NCBI GenBank assembly: GCA_003290165.1
Contig: QNQO01006221.1
Coordinates: 1 to 64,000, forward strand
Length of the DNA stretch: 64,000 nucleotides
Reading direction: 5' to 3'
Origin: Berberis thunbergii
Taxonomy: Eukaryota; Streptophyta; Magnoliopsida; Ranunculales; Berberidaceae
Shown here: positions 24,912 through 36,900 of the stretch, in pieces
How the letters are laid out: every line of letters starts with the position of its first letter
How positions within the stretch are numbered: position 1 is the stretch's first letter
The notes under the pieces: model-generated
The model's database searches: none
Seen by the model: only the letters and a program-made list of their open reading frames with translations
What the model was told of the DNA's origin: nothing
Translations under genes and position numbers: made by a program

Positions 24912-26025
24912 CAGAACATATCTGTGACAAAGTTTCAATGAGCTGAGCTCTGGTTGGTTTGGTCTTGATCTTCTGTAGAATCTGCTGCTTCAGCTGTTTG
25001 ATGTTGGAGGATGATTCTGAAGGAGGACCTATTGGGACTGGAACATTTGGTGTAGAAGACACCTCTTTTTTGGAGAAAAAGGCTGTTACACCTTCTTTAG
25101 TTACCTTTGAATGGTCAAACCTTTGCCACCATTTTACTTTGTAGCGTCGGCACAACCATGAAGGTTTTGATTTGGAAAGGGCGCCTGGAGCATCAGGGTT
25201 GGAACAGACATAATCCCAACACATAATCCAGGCAAGATTGAAACGAATAAAGAACCAGATTGACAAAACCTGTTGATCAATAGGCTCAGGAGGCTGGTAC
25301 TTGTCACGAAAGACATTCCATCCTTCTCGAACTGGAGATGGAAGGATATCAAGAACTGGACCAAATGAGCTCCACCATTGATGTTGAAACCAGAATGGTA
25401 GAATTTTGGTATTGAATTTTTTACAAAATAGAAAGAACCAAGAATGGCCCGATTGATGGGGACTTATAAGAAATGCTCGGGTCCAAGCATTCTTATAATC
25501 ATAGTAGCTATAAGTTTGGGGAACATAGCTCTGTGAGAGCCTCTTGTGGAATCGAGGGTGTTGATTCCATTCTGCTTCAGTCAGAATTTTGAAAATCTGA
25601 CATTTGGAAAAAGTGATTCGAGTCTTAGTCTCATCATAGTGATGAGTAACAGAGATAGAATCAGAATCTACCAGAATGAATTCATAAAATTCTCTGGTTT
25701 TGAAGGCATCTGTTTCTTCATATTGTTGATCTGAAGAATACAGATTCCTGGCAATTGCATAAGGATCAGAGAGAAGAACTCTGAATTGAGGTTCAACAAT
25801 ACCTAACAAATCTAGGTTGGTCTTGTTGATATATTGAAGAGGTGCCTGATTAGGCTTTGAAAAACTTACCAGAGATGATAGCTCCTTGGCTTGATCAAGA
25901 GCTGAAAATTTCTGGGTTAATTGAAGAGCATAAGAAAGAGGGGCTGGCTGCAAAGAAGCAGAAGGCGTCTTTGCATAGCTTGCCTTTGATTTGGGTTTGG
26001 GAGATGAGTTAGAAGAAGAACTCAT
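24823..26025 (-). CDS. Unit 4 ORF2, unknown-function florendovirus protein
   Basis: An intact 400-residue frame identical in predicted protein to that of unit 3. The ATG overlaps the ORF1 stop (ATGA at 26022-26025). It keeps the Ser/Pro-rich head, the Trp-rich middle and the acidic tail. This copy sits downstream of the only nearly full-length ORF1 in the array, so it is the copy in the most native setting. Whether any of it is transcribed is unknown. Confidence 0.78.
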   Translation of the reverse strand: MSSSSNSSPKPKSKASYAKTPSASLQPAPLSYALQLTQKFSALDQAKELSSLVSFSKPNQAPLQYINKTNLDLLGIVEPQFRVLLSDPYAIARNLYSSDQQYEETDAFKTREFYEFILVDSDSISVTHHYDETKTRITFSKCQIFKILTEAEWNQHPRFHKRLSQSYVPQTYSYYDYKNAWTRAFLISPHQSGHSWFFLFCKKFNTKILPFWFQHQWWSSFGPVLDILPSPVREGWNVFRDKYQPPEPIDQQVLSIWFFIRFNLAWIMCWDYVCSNPDAPGALSKSKPSWLCRRYKVKWWQRFDHSKVTKEGVTAFFSKKEVSSTPNVPVPIGPPSESSSNIKQLKQQILQKIKTKPTRAQLIETLSQICSDEAEEDEEDDQTVDLNEDDCYGIIDPRDL

Positions 26026-26167
26026 CTTTGAAGGAACTCACGGGAGAGAAAGTCTGCCAGTGAGTTGTCTTTTCCCTTTATATATTTGATATCAAAATCA
26101 AATGCAGAAATCAAGCCTTGCCATCTGGCGAAAATCTGTTTGGAAACCAAATTTAAAACATCTTTAG

Positions 26168-29100
26168 TTAAAATGTCTTTTGCAGATTGGCAATCAATTT
26201 GTAATAAAAATTTTGATTAATTAAATCATCTTGAAATTTCATGATGCACAATACGATAGATAAAACTTCTTTTTTGACCGTAGAATAATTTATCTGGGTA
26301 GAATTCCAAATACCTGAATGGTATCGGACTAATTGGATAGTAGAGGACTGGGGTAGACGTTGTTTTAGAATACCACCATACCCATGATTGGATGCATCTG
26401 TTTCTACTATTTTGAAGGCATCGGGATCAGCAATTCCTAGACAAGGAAGACTTTTGACTTGGCTTTTGACTTGGCGGACTATGGAAGTATGGGCTTCAGT
26501 CCATGGGCTTGGGTTTTTCTTAAGGCGACTGTACAAAGGCTTAATTAAAACACGGAGGCCTTTATAAAAATCTGCTACATAATTTAAAGATCCAAGAAAT
26601 CTTTGTAATTGGTTTTTTTCCCGGATTTCATCTGGAAATTTGTCAGCAAATTCTATTGTTCTTGAAATTGGGGTAATCATCCCATTGAAAATTTTATGAC
26701 CTAAAAATCTAACATTTGTTTGAAACAAATTGATTTTGGTTGGAGATAAAACTAATCCATTCTTTTTAATACAGTTTTCAAATTGATATAAGTGTTTCCA
26801 GTGTTGGGGAACACTTTCAGAAAAAACAAGTATATCATCGATATACACAATGGTGAATTGCGAAAATTGGGAAAGAATATCATTCATGATATTCTGGAAT
26901 TCACTTGGAGCGTTTTTGAGACCGAAAGGCATAACATTCCACTCATAATGTCCAAAGGGAACATTAAAAGCGGTTTTATACCAGTCTTTGGGATGAACCT
27001 GGATTTGCCAAAATCCAGATTTAAGATCAAACTTAGAGAAGACACAAGCATTGTGTAGTCTTTTAAGAAGATCTCTCTGAGAAGGGATTGGATATCTGAT
27101 CCATTGAAGAACCTGATTTAAAGGTTTATAATTTATTACAAGACGAGGACTTCCTCGTTCAATTTCAGCATTTTTATTGACATAAAAAGCAGCACAACTC
27201 CAAGGAGATTTAGAATCTCTTATGAGTCGTTTTTCTTTTAAAGTTTTAATTTCTTGTTTGCAAAATTCCATAAGTTCACTATTCATTTGAATAGGACGAG
27301 CTTTAGTAGGAATTTTTCTTTCATCAAATCCTGGTTCATAAGGAAGACGAACCACGTGTTGTGATCTATACCAAAATGCATTTGGGAGATTTGAACAAAG
27401 TTCATCCTGTAAATGCTTTTGATACTGAATGATTTGTGATTGAAGCCTAGGCTCCTGGATTTGATCAGCAACCCTTTTATATTCAATCTCATGTTTCAGA
27501 AAGTTTAACTGCTGGGTTTTGCAGATTAAACGATTTAGAAACTTCTGCTTAGTAACTTGGTTGAGTTCATAAGCTGTTGATGAGAATAAAAATGGAAATT
27601 CAAGTTTGGTACCAAGAATGGTAGTTGAAATTCCTTTTTTATCAACTGAAAAAGGAGAGATTGCATTGATAAAAGGAGTACCTAATATCATTTTTTGTTC
27701 CATATTCTTAACAAGAAGAAAATGTTGCTTAATGCAAATGTTCTTTTTGCAAATATGGGCATTGGTTAGTTTAAAAGAAATTTGAAGTTTAGAATTGTCT
27801 GTAGTATACAGACTTTGCGAAGTTTGTTGGAAGTACTGAGTAGGTACTACTCCTTCTTGAATACAATTCATATCAGCGCCTGAATCTATAAGTGCAATAG
27901 CTGATATAGTTGTTTGATTATAAATGTTTAAGGTTATAGCCACATACCACTTTTGAATGGTAACCACATGTGGTGTAACCGGTTTCTTATTTAGATTACA
28001 GAGAAAATCTGCATGTTTTTGTTTGGATGAAGAAGGTTGTGGTGCAGAGATAACAGGAGTTATTTCTTCTTCTTGTCCAGACAAAACGGGAAACTGATTT
28101 TCTTGTAACATTTGAATTTGAAGATCAGTTAGATTTTGGTGTTGTTTTAACTGATTAATTTCTTTCTTAAGATTGTTGACTTCATGTTGTAAATCAGAAA
28201 GATTAACAGGAGAAGCATTGTTTTTTGTTTGATTAAACCTGTTAATGATTTCACGGTGATCATAAAATGAAGTGATCACATCAGGTGGAGATTTAGTTTG
28301 TGAAATTGATTTTTTTATGTGTTGAAGATATTCAGTCTTCATTTGAGGGTCATCAATTTTATCAACAAAATCTAACAGTATTTGAGACTGCTTATTTTGA
28401 GATAACATATTGATCTTTGGTTTTGCAGAGAGATGACATAAACATGCACCTGGAGTACAATCACAAGATTGTTCGGAAGAATCAGAAGAATCGCAAGAAT
28501 AATTAAGATTATTCATCTGGAATTCTGGTTCAGAAGAAGAATCAGAATCTGAGTCAATTAAACAATTTAAAAACATATGCTTTATGTTTTTGGGAAGATC
28601 AAGGGCTTGGACCTTTTGAGCCGTTCTGCACTGTTTTGCATAATGGCCGGGTTGTCCACATTTGAAGCAAACAGGCTTTGAAGTGGATCCTTTTTTAAAG
28701 GGTTTGGACTTATGTGTCCCATGTTTCTTGGGCTTGCTAAAATACTGTTCAAGTGGTTTAGCAGGCTTTGGACCATAAGGTTTTTTCTGTTTAAACTGTC
28801 GGGCCGGATTGGACCGATATTTTTGTTTGGAAGTCCAATGGGTTTTAGAGTTTAAATGGGCTGGATAATGAAAATCATCAAATCCATATTGTTGACAAAA
28901 ATCACCTAATTCTTTAGGTCCAGTAATGTGCTGTTTTCTTAATTGTTTCTTTAATTTTAAATCATTACAAATTTGAAGGGCGCATTTATTAATAAATGCT
29001 ATTAAATCGCCAAATGTTAAGAGTTCATACTGTATGTCACCTCCATGCTGTTCTTGAAGTCTAGTACGAACGGTTTCAGCAAAGATTTCAGGAAGACCTG

Positions 29101-31558
29101 AAATAAACTTACGTTTCCAGAATGGATTTGCTGCATCTGTCTGAAGCATAACTCTTTTCATGAAGATATCTTTGTAATATCTAAAGTGACTAAGAGTTGG
29201 ACACTTATGAGACATGAGCAAATCTTTGGCTTTACCTTGATACTCATTTGGATTTCCTAAGAAATGCCTAAGAATACTTTGAATTAAGGTAGGCACACTG
29301 TCAGGAACGAAAGTTTCTTGACCAAGATCATTTTCAATTTTAATTGGATTTCCATCTGGACCAATTTTCTTTGCAAATAAGATTTCAGTTTTTTCCGAAG
29401 GAGTGAGATAATTATCCCACCATCCTTTGATTAAACCGGAGAATCCTTGAATAATGATGGATGCAATGGTGTGATCGTCTTTGCCTTCTGCTCTGTGAGT
29501 AGAAGCCATCATCACCATTTCTTGAGTTAATTCAAGGATTGCATCTTCACTAACGCCATCAATATTCCAAATATATAATTCTTTTGTTGAAAAAGAACCA
29601 AAAGTCTGAAGATTTCGTTCTTCAAACTGCATATCTGGAAATGAAGGTCTAGGGTAAAAATTCCTAGATACAGGCATTGGATTTTTCCATTTTGGGTGTT
29701 TTGATGCGATTTTAGCATGTCTAATGGGGTTTGCCTGATATGGAATGTAATTTAAACGATCCAATTCAGACATAGGATCAAAATCAGCACTGATGTCTGA
29801 ATCACAGTCAGTTATGGCTGGATTAGACAAAGTATTGATACTTAATCTTGAACCCAGTTTTAAAGCATCTAATTTAGCATCAATTTCTTTCAATAAATTT
29901 GTTTTAGAAGAAAAGGTGTTAGGAGCCAAAGGTTCAGGAATTTGAAAGTAAACATTCTGTTTCTTTTGTTCCTGTTCTTTGATAACTTTGTCTTCTAATT
30001 GTTTCTTTTTTAGTTCATTAGTGACTAGTTGGTCTTGAACTAATTTTTCACCAAGTTCAGATAGAAGCAAATTTGTATAGTTATTCTGATGAATCAGAGT
30101 ACTAACAAAATCTTCTGTTTGATGAGAAAAGGGTGAAGCAATGTATTGTTTGTCAGAAACTTTGAATTGAAGATCTACCATAGGAGGTAGAACTGATCTG
30201 ACTGTTTTCTTTTCTGGGTGATTAGTCCAGATTTTGGGAGTAATATTTAACACATGAATTTGAGGAATATAAATATTATAATACCAGTCTAAGAAAGGTA
30301 TGTTTTCTTTTAGTTCCTCACAACATGTATAAAAAGGTTTATTCAGTTCTTTGCGTTCAGATTCAGAAGTCTGGGCAATGAACTTTTCTCTACGTTCGTC
30401 ATTTTCTAGAGATAAAAATTCTCTTTTAATTTTTTCTTTATCTAATTTAAAAGTTTTTGATAAAGCTTGAACCCTAGGAATTCTAAATTCCATTTCAGAT
30501 TGTGTAGGGGATTGATTTGCTTCAGAAGTCTCTGGGACTTCTTCTTGATTATAAACTGGTTGAGGAATTTGAGGATAGTTAGGATTGTTCCTAATATTCC
30601 TTAATTGAAGATGAGGAATCACTTCAGGAGTTGAAGTTCTTGAAGGGATCCTGGTAGGAGCAGTTCTGAATGAAGATTCAGATCTTCTTCCAGAATCAAA
30701 CTTAGAAGGATCAAAAATGGTGCTTCTGACATCATTGAATCTTAGTTCAACAGATCCATCAGGGAATGATAGAATTCTGTCAATCTCACTTGGAGGAAGT
30801 TTCTTTGGGTTTGAAACTCCTTCAATGATCCATGACTCAGGAAGAGTAACCTGATCCCATTTTATCGTTCTGGGAACAATAACATTAGTTTTTTGGTCAT
30901 TGACCTCAAAGAGAGTAGTATGACCTCGATCATCAATTTGTATAGCACGTGGCTTTAATTGAGTTTTCATTGCTTTATAAGTGATTTTGTAAATTAAAGC
31001 AAATGGTTCAGAACCTTCAGCCATATCAAAGCCTGAAGTCTGAATATTGAGAGTGAGTGTCTCGAGGATGTGTGGATCACAAAGAGACACAGAGAAGTCA
31101 GGGTAACAGTTAAAATAAACTGGACCCATTGAAAGTGAAGACTCTGCAATTCCAAGCAGAGAATCACTGAATTTATTGTGTCTACAGTCGCGGAGAGCAA
31201 CTAAGGCACAAGTGTCAAGTCCTAACCTAGTTAAAGGTTTTAAGGCTATTTGAATTAATCCCAAGTGGAGATACTTGTATTTTTCTTTGATTAAAGACTG
31301 GATTGTTTGAGAATTAAGTAATTGTTTTGAGTCTAAGGATTTGTTTATCGGTACTGTTTGTTCAACAATACTAATTAAATCCTCAGTTTTTTGAGAAAAT
31401 ATTGACTTAGAAATCTCATAAATTTCCTTTTGAGGAATTACTGGTATAGACCAGTTTTGTAAATCTTGTTCAACTTCAGAAATTCTACCTTCCATTTTGG
31501 TTGGTAAACTGTTTGACCTAGAACTAGAAGTTCTAGAGAATTTTGAAAACAAAGACAT
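26168..31558 (-). CDS. Unit 4 ORF1 polyprotein, nearly full length
   Basis: Longest viral frame in the window, 1796 codons from the ATG at 31558; twelve in-frame codons upstream start only with GTG and are not used. Counted from this ATG: movement protein of the 30K type at about 100-250, coiled-coil-prone Lys/Glu/Gln stretch at about 495-535, capsid domain at about 640-890 with GWWDNY, CCHC zinc knuckle ([14 protein letters not shown]) at 964-977, aspartic protease DSG at 1225, reverse transcriptase YIDD at 1572 and RNase H ETDAS at 1721. One missing base near 26210 ends the frame about 60 residues early, inside RNase H, giving a foreign tail. The RT has Trp in DWYKTAF where units 1, 5 and 6 have Arg. 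Probably inactive as written. Confidence 0.88.
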   Translation of the reverse strand: MSLFSKFSRTSSSRSNSLPTKMEGRISEVEQDLQNWSIPVIPQKEIYEISKSIFSQKTEDLISIVEQTVPINKSLDSKQLLNSQTIQSLIKEKYKYLHLGLIQIALKPLTRLGLDTCALVALRDCRHNKFSDSLLGIAESSLSMGPVYFNCYPDFSVSLCDPHILETLTLNIQTSGFDMAEGSEPFALIYKITYKAMKTQLKPRAIQIDDRGHTTLFEVNDQKTNVIVPRTIKWDQVTLPESWIIEGVSNPKKLPPSEIDRILSFPDGSVELRFNDVRSTIFDPSKFDSGRRSESSFRTAPTRIPSRTSTPEVIPHLQLRNIRNNPNYPQIPQPVYNQEEVPETSEANQSPTQSEMEFRIPRVQALSKTFKLDKEKIKREFLSLENDERREKFIAQTSESERKELNKPFYTCCEELKENIPFLDWYYNIYIPQIHVLNITPKIWTNHPEKKTVRSVLPPMVDLQFKVSDKQYIASPFSHQTEDFVSTLIHQNNYTNLLLSELGEKLVQDQLVTNELKKKQLEDKVIKEQEQKKQNVYFQIPEPLAPNTFSSKTNLLKEIDAKLDALKLGSRLSINTLSNPAITDCDSDISADFDPMSELDRLNYIPYQANPIRHAKIASKHPKWKNPMPVSRNFYPRPSFPDMQFEERNLQTFGSFSTKELYIWNIDGVSEDAILELTQEMVMMASTHRAEGKDDHTIASIIIQGFSGLIKGWWDNYLTPSEKTEILFAKKIGPDGNPIKIENDLGQETFVPDSVPTLIQSILRHFLGNPNEYQGKAKDLLMSHKCPTLSHFRYYKDIFMKRVMLQTDAANPFWKRKFISGLPEIFAETVRTRLQEQHGGDIQYELLTFGDLIAFINKCALQICNDLKLKKQLRKQHITGPKELGDFCQQYGFDDFHYPAHLNSKTHWTSKQKYRSNPARQFKQKKPYGPKPAKPLEQYFSKPKKHGTHKSKPFKKGSTSKPVCFKCGQPGHYAKQCRTAQKVQALDLPKNIKHMFLNCLIDSDSDSSSEPEFQMNNLNYSCDSSDSSEQSCDCTPGACLCHLSAKPKINMLSQNKQSQILLDFVDKIDDPQMKTEYLQHIKKSISQTKSPPDVITSFYDHREIINRFNQTKNNASPVNLSDLQHEVNNLKKEINQLKQHQNLTDLQIQMLQENQFPVLSGQEEEITPVISAPQPSSSKQKHADFLCNLNKKPVTPHVVTIQKWYVAITLNIYNQTTISAIALIDSGADMNCIQEGVVPTQYFQQTSQSLYTTDNSKLQISFKLTNAHICKKNICIKQHFLLVKNMEQKMILGTPFINAISPFSVDKKGISTTILGTKLEFPFLFSSTAYELNQVTKQKFLNRLICKTQQLNFLKHEIEYKRVADQIQEPRLQSQIIQYQKHLQDELCSNLPNAFWYRSQHVVRLPYEPGFDERKIPTKARPIQMNSELMEFCKQEIKTLKEKRLIRDSKSPWSCAAFYVNKNAEIERGSPRLVINYKPLNQVLQWIRYPIPSQRDLLKRLHNACVFSKFDLKSGFWQIQVHPKDWYKTAFNVPFGHYEWNVMPFGLKNAPSEFQNIMNDILSQFSQFTIVYIDDILVFSESVPQHWKHLYQFENCIKKNGLVLSPTKINLFQTNVRFLGHKIFNGMITPISRTIEFADKFPDEIREKNQLQRFLGSLNYVADFYKGLRVLIKPLYSRLKKNPSPWTEAHTSIVRQVKSQVKSLPCLGIADPDAFKIVETDASNHGYGGILKQRLPQSSTIQLVRYHSGIWNSTQINYSTVKKEVLSIVLCIMKFQDDLINQNFYYKLIANLQKTF

Positions 31559-31805
31559 CTTTTCAAAATTGCTTTGAGGATGGGTAAGGAACACTGTACT
31601 CGGACCACCTACAGCTGGACCATCTGAGTGGGACCACCTAACCTAGATCTCGCTAGCGCACACCATGGCGACTTACACTGGATCTGGTTCCTAACGGCTG
31701 ACCAACACTCTATGCGACTGACCAACGCTATCAACGGCTGACCAACAGTACCTTGGACTCACTAACCTTCCCGGGGCAAAAAGGAAAAGGATGGCTTTGA
31801 TACCA
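31559..31805 (-). promoter_or_regulatory. Unit 4 primer-binding site and leader before ORF1
   Basis: The minus strand reads TGGTATCAAAGC (complement of 31794-31805), an 11 of 12 match to the initiator tRNA-Met site used to prime caulimovirid reverse transcription. The mismatch is C to T on the plus strand in CTG context. Between it and the ORF1 ATG lie two short tandem arrays: cgRctgaccaac three times at an exact 20-bp period (31695, 31715, 31735), and ggaccaYct three times at about 15-bp spacing (31602, 31617, 31631). A TATA box 588 bases upstream (32393-32400) fits the spacing between promoter and primer site in CaMV. Confidence 0.75.
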
Positions 31806-31823
31806 ATTTTCACCAGGACCTAT

Positions 31824-32709
31824 AGTTTTCGATTTTACAGGTTACAACTTTTCACAGAAGAGATAGAATAAATGGAAGAACAAAGAAGAAGATAACTATA
31901 CACAAAAGAATAATAGGAAAGAAGGATAACAACCAATGAAACAAAGGAGAGAAGAAGAACAGTATAAGCATTAAATAGCATAAAAATGCAAGAATTAAAA
32001 AGATTTCATCCATGAGATGAATTTTTAAAGATCTTAACTTTTAAGTTAAGTATTTGGAAAACAGAATTCAAAGAGCTCTCCTTTGTATTGTCCAAGAGAA
32101 CACCCGATTCACTTCTTAGGGTGACTTTGATAGTTCAACCAAGTCCAATACTTTCTTTTAAGTAGAGATTTTGTATAAGAAAAGAAATCAGAGAGATGTA
32201 TATAAGAAAGGATGCTTATATATTGATAAGAAAATATTGAAAGTAATTACAGAGGGAACGTAGAAACTTACAGGTGGTTAGGATGTACATAAAAGAGATG
32301 GAGAGGAAAGCTTACAAACGTAGATAGCTAGGGGATACAGAACAGGTTTGGGGTTCTAATTCGATCTGCCTTGCTCTGGAAGAGCTTTCTCTTATTTATA
32401 GATAGAGAGAGTGAAGAGATAAGACTCTTCTATTAGTGGAGGATGAGCTGGAGGCTTATCCTTTGTATTGATTGAGGGTGAACTGTAGACACATGCTTGT
32501 CACTGTACACCTTTTGACTGTCGGCAGGTACTGTTGAAGATGCTTCAACTGTAGCTGTACTTATTGGATTCACTGTAGCTTCACGCGGAGGCTTTTTGAG
32601 AAAAGAAAATGATGCTTGTCGATCTGTCTGTTGACTATGGCCGAAAGCAAATTTGTTTGATAATGGAGGTGGCAGATGCTGCCTTAGAAAATAATGGACG
32701 TGGGTCCAT
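31824..32709 (-). promoter_or_regulatory. Unit 5 intergenic promoter and leader, driving unit 4
   Basis: TATA box TATAAATA on the minus strand (complement of 32393-32400). A transcript starting near 32365 would have a leader with a 24-codon ORF (ATG at 32290) and a 53-codon hydrophobic ORF (32013-31852), then the primer site at 31805-31794 and ORF1 of unit 4. This is one of only two places in the array where promoter, primer site and ORF1 are in working order. Confidence 0.55.
31852..32013 (-). CDS. Short hydrophobic leader ORF (53 residues)
   Basis: An ATG-started frame of 53 residues, made almost only of Phe, Leu, Ile, Val and other hydrophobic residues (starts MDEIFLILAFLCYLMLILFF). It ends about 47 bases before the primer-binding site. 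The same frame is open in all six units (380-541, 8237-8398, 16097-16258, 23965-24126, 39736-39897). Leaders of plant pararetroviruses carry short ORFs that guide ribosome shunting. The leader here is very pyrimidine-rich, and any frame through such DNA is hydrophobic, so composition alone could explain it. Confidence 0.3.
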   Translation of the reverse strand: MDEIFLILAFLCYLMLILFFFSPLFHWLLSFFPIILLCIVIFFFVLPFILSLL

Positions 32710-33912
32710 TTACAAATCACGAGGATCAATGATACCATAACAGTCATCTTCATTGAGATCAACTGTTTGATCATCTTCTTCATCTTCTTCAGCTTCATCA
32801 GAACATATTTGTGACAAAGTTTCAATGAGCTGAGCTCTGGTTGGTTTGGTCTTGATCTTCTGTAGAATCTGCTGCTTCAGCTGTTTGATGTTGGAGGATG
32901 ATTCTGAAGGAGGACCTATTGGGACTGGAACATTTGGTGTAGAAGACACCTCTTTTTTGGAGAAAAAGGCTGTTACACCTTCTTTAGTTACCTTTGAATG
33001 GTCAAACCTTTGCCACCATTTTACTTTGTAGCGTCGGCACAACCATGAAGGTTTTGATTTGGAAAGGGCGCCTGGAGCATCAGGGTTGGAACAGACATAA
33101 TCCCAACACATAATCCAGGCAAGATTGAAACGAATAAAGAACCAGATTGACAGAACCTGTTGATCAATAGGCTCAGGAGGCTGGTACTTGTCACGAAAGA
33201 CATTCCATCCTTCTCGAACTGGAGATGGAAGGATATCAAGAACTGGACCAAATGAGCTCCACCATTGATGTTGAAACCAGAATGGTAGAATTTTGGTATT
33301 GAATTTTTTACAAAATAGAAAGAACCAAGAATGGCCCGATTGATGGGGACTTATAAGAAATGCTCGGGTCCAAGCATTCTTATAATCATAGTAGCTATAA
33401 GTTTGGGGAACATAGCTCTGTGAGAGCCTCTTGTGGAATCGAGGGTGTTGATTCCATTCTGCTTCAGTCAGAATTTTGAAAATCTGACATTTGGAAAAAG
33501 TGATTCGAGTCTTAGTCTCATCATAGTGATGAGTAACAGAGATAGAATCAGAATCTACCAGAATGAATTCATAAAATTCTCTGGTTTTGAAGGCATCTGT
33601 TTCTTCATATTGTTGATCTGAAGAATACAGATTCCTGGCAATTGCATAAGGATCAGAGAGAAGAACTCTGAATTGAGGTTCAACAATACCTAACAAATCT
33701 AGGTTGGTCTTGTTGATATATTGAAGAGGTGCCTGATTAGGCTTTGAAAAACTTACCAGAGATGATAGCTCCTTGGCTTGATCAAGAGCTGAAAATTTCT
33801 GGGTTAATTGAAGAGCATAAGAAAGAGGGGCTGGCTGCAAAGAAGCAGAAGGCGTCTTTGCATAGCTTGCCTTTGATTTGGGTTTGGGAGATGAGTTAGA
33901 AGAAGAACTCAT
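32710..33912 (-). CDS. Unit 5 ORF2, unknown-function florendovirus protein
   Basis: An intact 400-residue frame with the same predicted protein as units 3, 4 and 6, although the DNA differs (for example cagaacctg near 33153, where units 2-4 have caaaacctg). The C-to-T change near 32809 is silent here but changes Arg to Lys in the overlapping third frame. Survival of an open ORF2 next to an ORF1 with four breaks may only reflect its shorter length and fewer long T runs. Confidence 0.76.
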   Translation of the reverse strand: MSSSSNSSPKPKSKASYAKTPSASLQPAPLSYALQLTQKFSALDQAKELSSLVSFSKPNQAPLQYINKTNLDLLGIVEPQFRVLLSDPYAIARNLYSSDQQYEETDAFKTREFYEFILVDSDSISVTHHYDETKTRITFSKCQIFKILTEAEWNQHPRFHKRLSQSYVPQTYSYYDYKNAWTRAFLISPHQSGHSWFFLFCKKFNTKILPFWFQHQWWSSFGPVLDILPSPVREGWNVFRDKYQPPEPIDQQVLSIWFFIRFNLAWIMCWDYVCSNPDAPGALSKSKPSWLCRRYKVKWWQRFDHSKVTKEGVTAFFSKKEVSSTPNVPVPIGPPSESSSNIKQLKQQILQKIKTKPTRAQLIETLSQICSDEAEEDEEDDQTVDLNEDDCYGIIDPRDL

Positions 33913-36900
33913 CTTTGAAGGAACTCACGGGAGAGAAAGTCTGCCAGTGAGTTGTCTTTTCCCTTTATATATTTGATATCAAAATCAAATGCAGAAATCA
34001 AGCCTTGCCATCTGGCGAAAATCTGTTTGGAAACCAAATTTAAAACATCTTTAGTTAAAATGTCTTTTGCAGATTGGCAATCAATTTGTAATAAAAATTT
34101 TTGATTAATTAAATCATCTTGAAATTTCATGATGCACAATACGATAGATAAAACTTCTTTTTTGACCGTAGAATAATTTATCTGGGTAGAATTCCAAATA
34201 CCTGAATGGTATCGGACTAATTGGATAGTAGAGGACTGGGGTAGACGTTGTTTTAGAATACCACCAGACCCATGATTGGATGCATCTGTTTCTACTATTT
34301 TGAAGGCATCGGGATCAGCAATTCCTAGACAAGGAAGACTTTTGACTTGGCTTTTGACTTGGCGGACTATGGAAGTATGGGCTTCAGTCCATGGGCTTGG
34401 GTTTTTCTTAAGGCGACTGTACAAAGGCTTAATTAAAACACGGAGGCCTTTATAAAAATCTGCTACATAATTTAAAGATCCAAGAAATCTTTGTAATTGG
34501 TTTTTTTCCCGGATTTCATCTGGAAATTTGTCAGCAAATTCTATTGTTCTTGAAATTGGGGTAATCATCCCATTGAAAATTTTATGACCTAAAAATCTAA
34601 CATTTGTTTGAAACAAATTGATTTTGGTTGGAGATAAAACTAATCCATTCTTTTGAATACAGTTTTCAAATTGATATAAGTGTTTCCAGTGCTGGGGAAC
34701 ACTTTCAGAAAAAACAAGTATATCATCGATATACACAATGGTGAATTGCGAAAATTGGGAAAGAATATCATTCATGATATTCTGGAATTCACTTGGAGCG
34801 TTTTTGAGACCGAATGGCATAACATTCCACTCATAATGTCCAAAGGGAACATTAAAAGCGGTTTTATACCGGTCTTTGGGATGAACCTGGATTTGCCAAA
34901 ATCCAGATTTAAGATCAAACTTAGAGAAGACACAAGCATTGTGTAGTCTTTTAAGAAGATCTCTCTGAGAAGGGATTGGATATCTGATCCATTGAAGAAC
35001 CTGATTTAAAGGTTTATAATTTATTACAAGACGAGGACTTCCTCGTTCAATTTCAGCATTTTTATTGACATAAAAAGCAGCACAACTCCAAGGAGATTTA
35101 GAATCTCTTATGAGTCATTTTTCTTTTAAAGTTTTAATTTCTTGTTTGCAAAATTCCATAAGTTCACTATTCATTTGAATAGGACGAGCTTTAGTAGGAA
35201 TTTTTCTTTCATCAAATCCCGGTTCATAAGGAAGACGAACCACGTGTTGTGATCTATACCAAAATGCATTTGGGAGATTTGAACAAAGTTCATCCTGTAA
35301 ATGCTTTTGATACTGAATGATTTGTGATTGAAGCCTAGGCTCCTGGATTTGATCAGCAGCCCTTTTATATTCAATCTCATGTTTCAGAAAGTTTAACTGC
35401 TGGGTTTTGCAGATTAAACGATTTAGAAACTTCTGCTTAGTAACTTGGTTGAGTTCATAAGCTGTTGATGAGAATAAAAATGGAAATTCAAGTTTGGTAC
35501 CAAGAATGGTAGTTGAAATTCCTTTTTTATCAACTGAAAAAGGAGAGATTGCATTGATAAAAGGAGTACCTAATATCATTTTTTGTTCCATATTCTTAAC
35601 AAGAAGAAAATGTTGCTTAATGCAAATGTTCTTTTTGCAAATATGGGCATTGGTTAGTTTAAAAGAAATTTGAAGTTTAGAATTGTCTGTAGTATACAAA
35701 CTTTGCGAAGTTTGTTGGAAGTACTGAGTAGGTACTACTCCTTCTTGAATACAATTCATATCAGCGCCTGAATCTATAAGTGCAATAGCTGATATAGTTG
35801 TTTGATTATAAATGTTTAAGGTTATAGCCACATACCACTTTTGAATGGTAACCACATGTGGTGTAACCGGTTTCTTATTTAGATTACAGAGAAAATCTGC
35901 ATGTTTTTGTTTGGATGAAGAAGGTTGTGGTGCAGAGATAACAGGAGTTATTTCTTCTTCTTGTCCAGGCAAAACAGGAAACTGATTTTCTTGTAACATT
36001 TGAATTTGAAGATCAGTTAGATTTTGGTGTTGTTTTAACTGATTAATTTCTTTCTTAAGATTGTTGACTTCATGTTGTAAATCAGAAAGATTAACAGGAG
36101 AAGCATTGTTTTTTGTTTGATTAAACCTGTTAATGATTTCACGGTGATCATAAAATGAAGTGATCACATCAGGTGGAGATTTAGTTTGTGAAATTGATTT
36201 TTTTATGTGTTGAAGATATTCAGTCTTCATTTGAGGGTCATCAATTTTATCAACAAAATCTAACAGTATTTGAGACTGCTTATTTTGAGATAACATATTG
36301 ATCTTTGGTTTTGCAGAGAGATGACATAAACATGCACCTGGAGTACAATCACAAGATTGTTCGGAAGAATCAGAAGAATCGCAAGAATAATTAAGATTAT
36401 TCATCTGGAATTCTGGTTCAGAAGAAGAATCAGAATCTGAGTCAATTAAACAATTTAAAAACATATGCTTTATGTTTTTGGGAAGATCAAGGGCTTGGAC
36501 CTTTTGAGCCGTTCTGCACTGTTTTGCATAATGGCCGGGTTGTCCACATTTGAAGCAAACAGGCTTTGAAGTGGATCCTTTTTAAAGGGTTTGGACTTAT
36601 GTGTCCCATGTTTCTTGGGCTTGCTAAAATACTGTTCAAGTGGTTTAGCAGGCTTTGGACCATAAGGTTTTTTCTGTTTAAACTGTCGGGCCGGATTGGA
36701 CCGATATTTTTGTTTGGAAGTCCAATGGGTTTTAGAGTTTAAATGGGCTGGATAATGAAAATCATCAAATCCATATTGTTGACAAAAATCACCTAATTCT
36801 TTAGGTCCAGTAATGTGCTGTTTTCTTAATTGTTTCTTTAATTTTAAATCATTACAAATTTGAAGGGCGCATTTATTAATAAATGCTATTAAATCGCCAA

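Larger units (their letters stand above)
23937..31823 (-). mobile_element. Viral unit 4 (most complete unit, mosaic)
   Basis: A 7887-bp unit with normal gene order: leader and primer site (31559-31805), ORF1 open for 1796 codons, intact ORF2 and promoter region. Its right part carries the B-type variants of units 5 and 6 (normal orientation, ccgaaggagtgag near 29398, gatgcgatttt near 29707), while its left part carries the A-type variants of units 2 and 3 (aaaacgggaaac near 28086, cctggttc near 27329, ccagtctttggg near 26985). The switch lies between about 28086 and 29398. Confidence 0.88.

Noticed and set aside
31559..31594. GTG-started extension of ORF1 (12 residues)
   Set aside because: Plant and caulimovirid genes start with ATG; the ATG at 31558 is the supported start.
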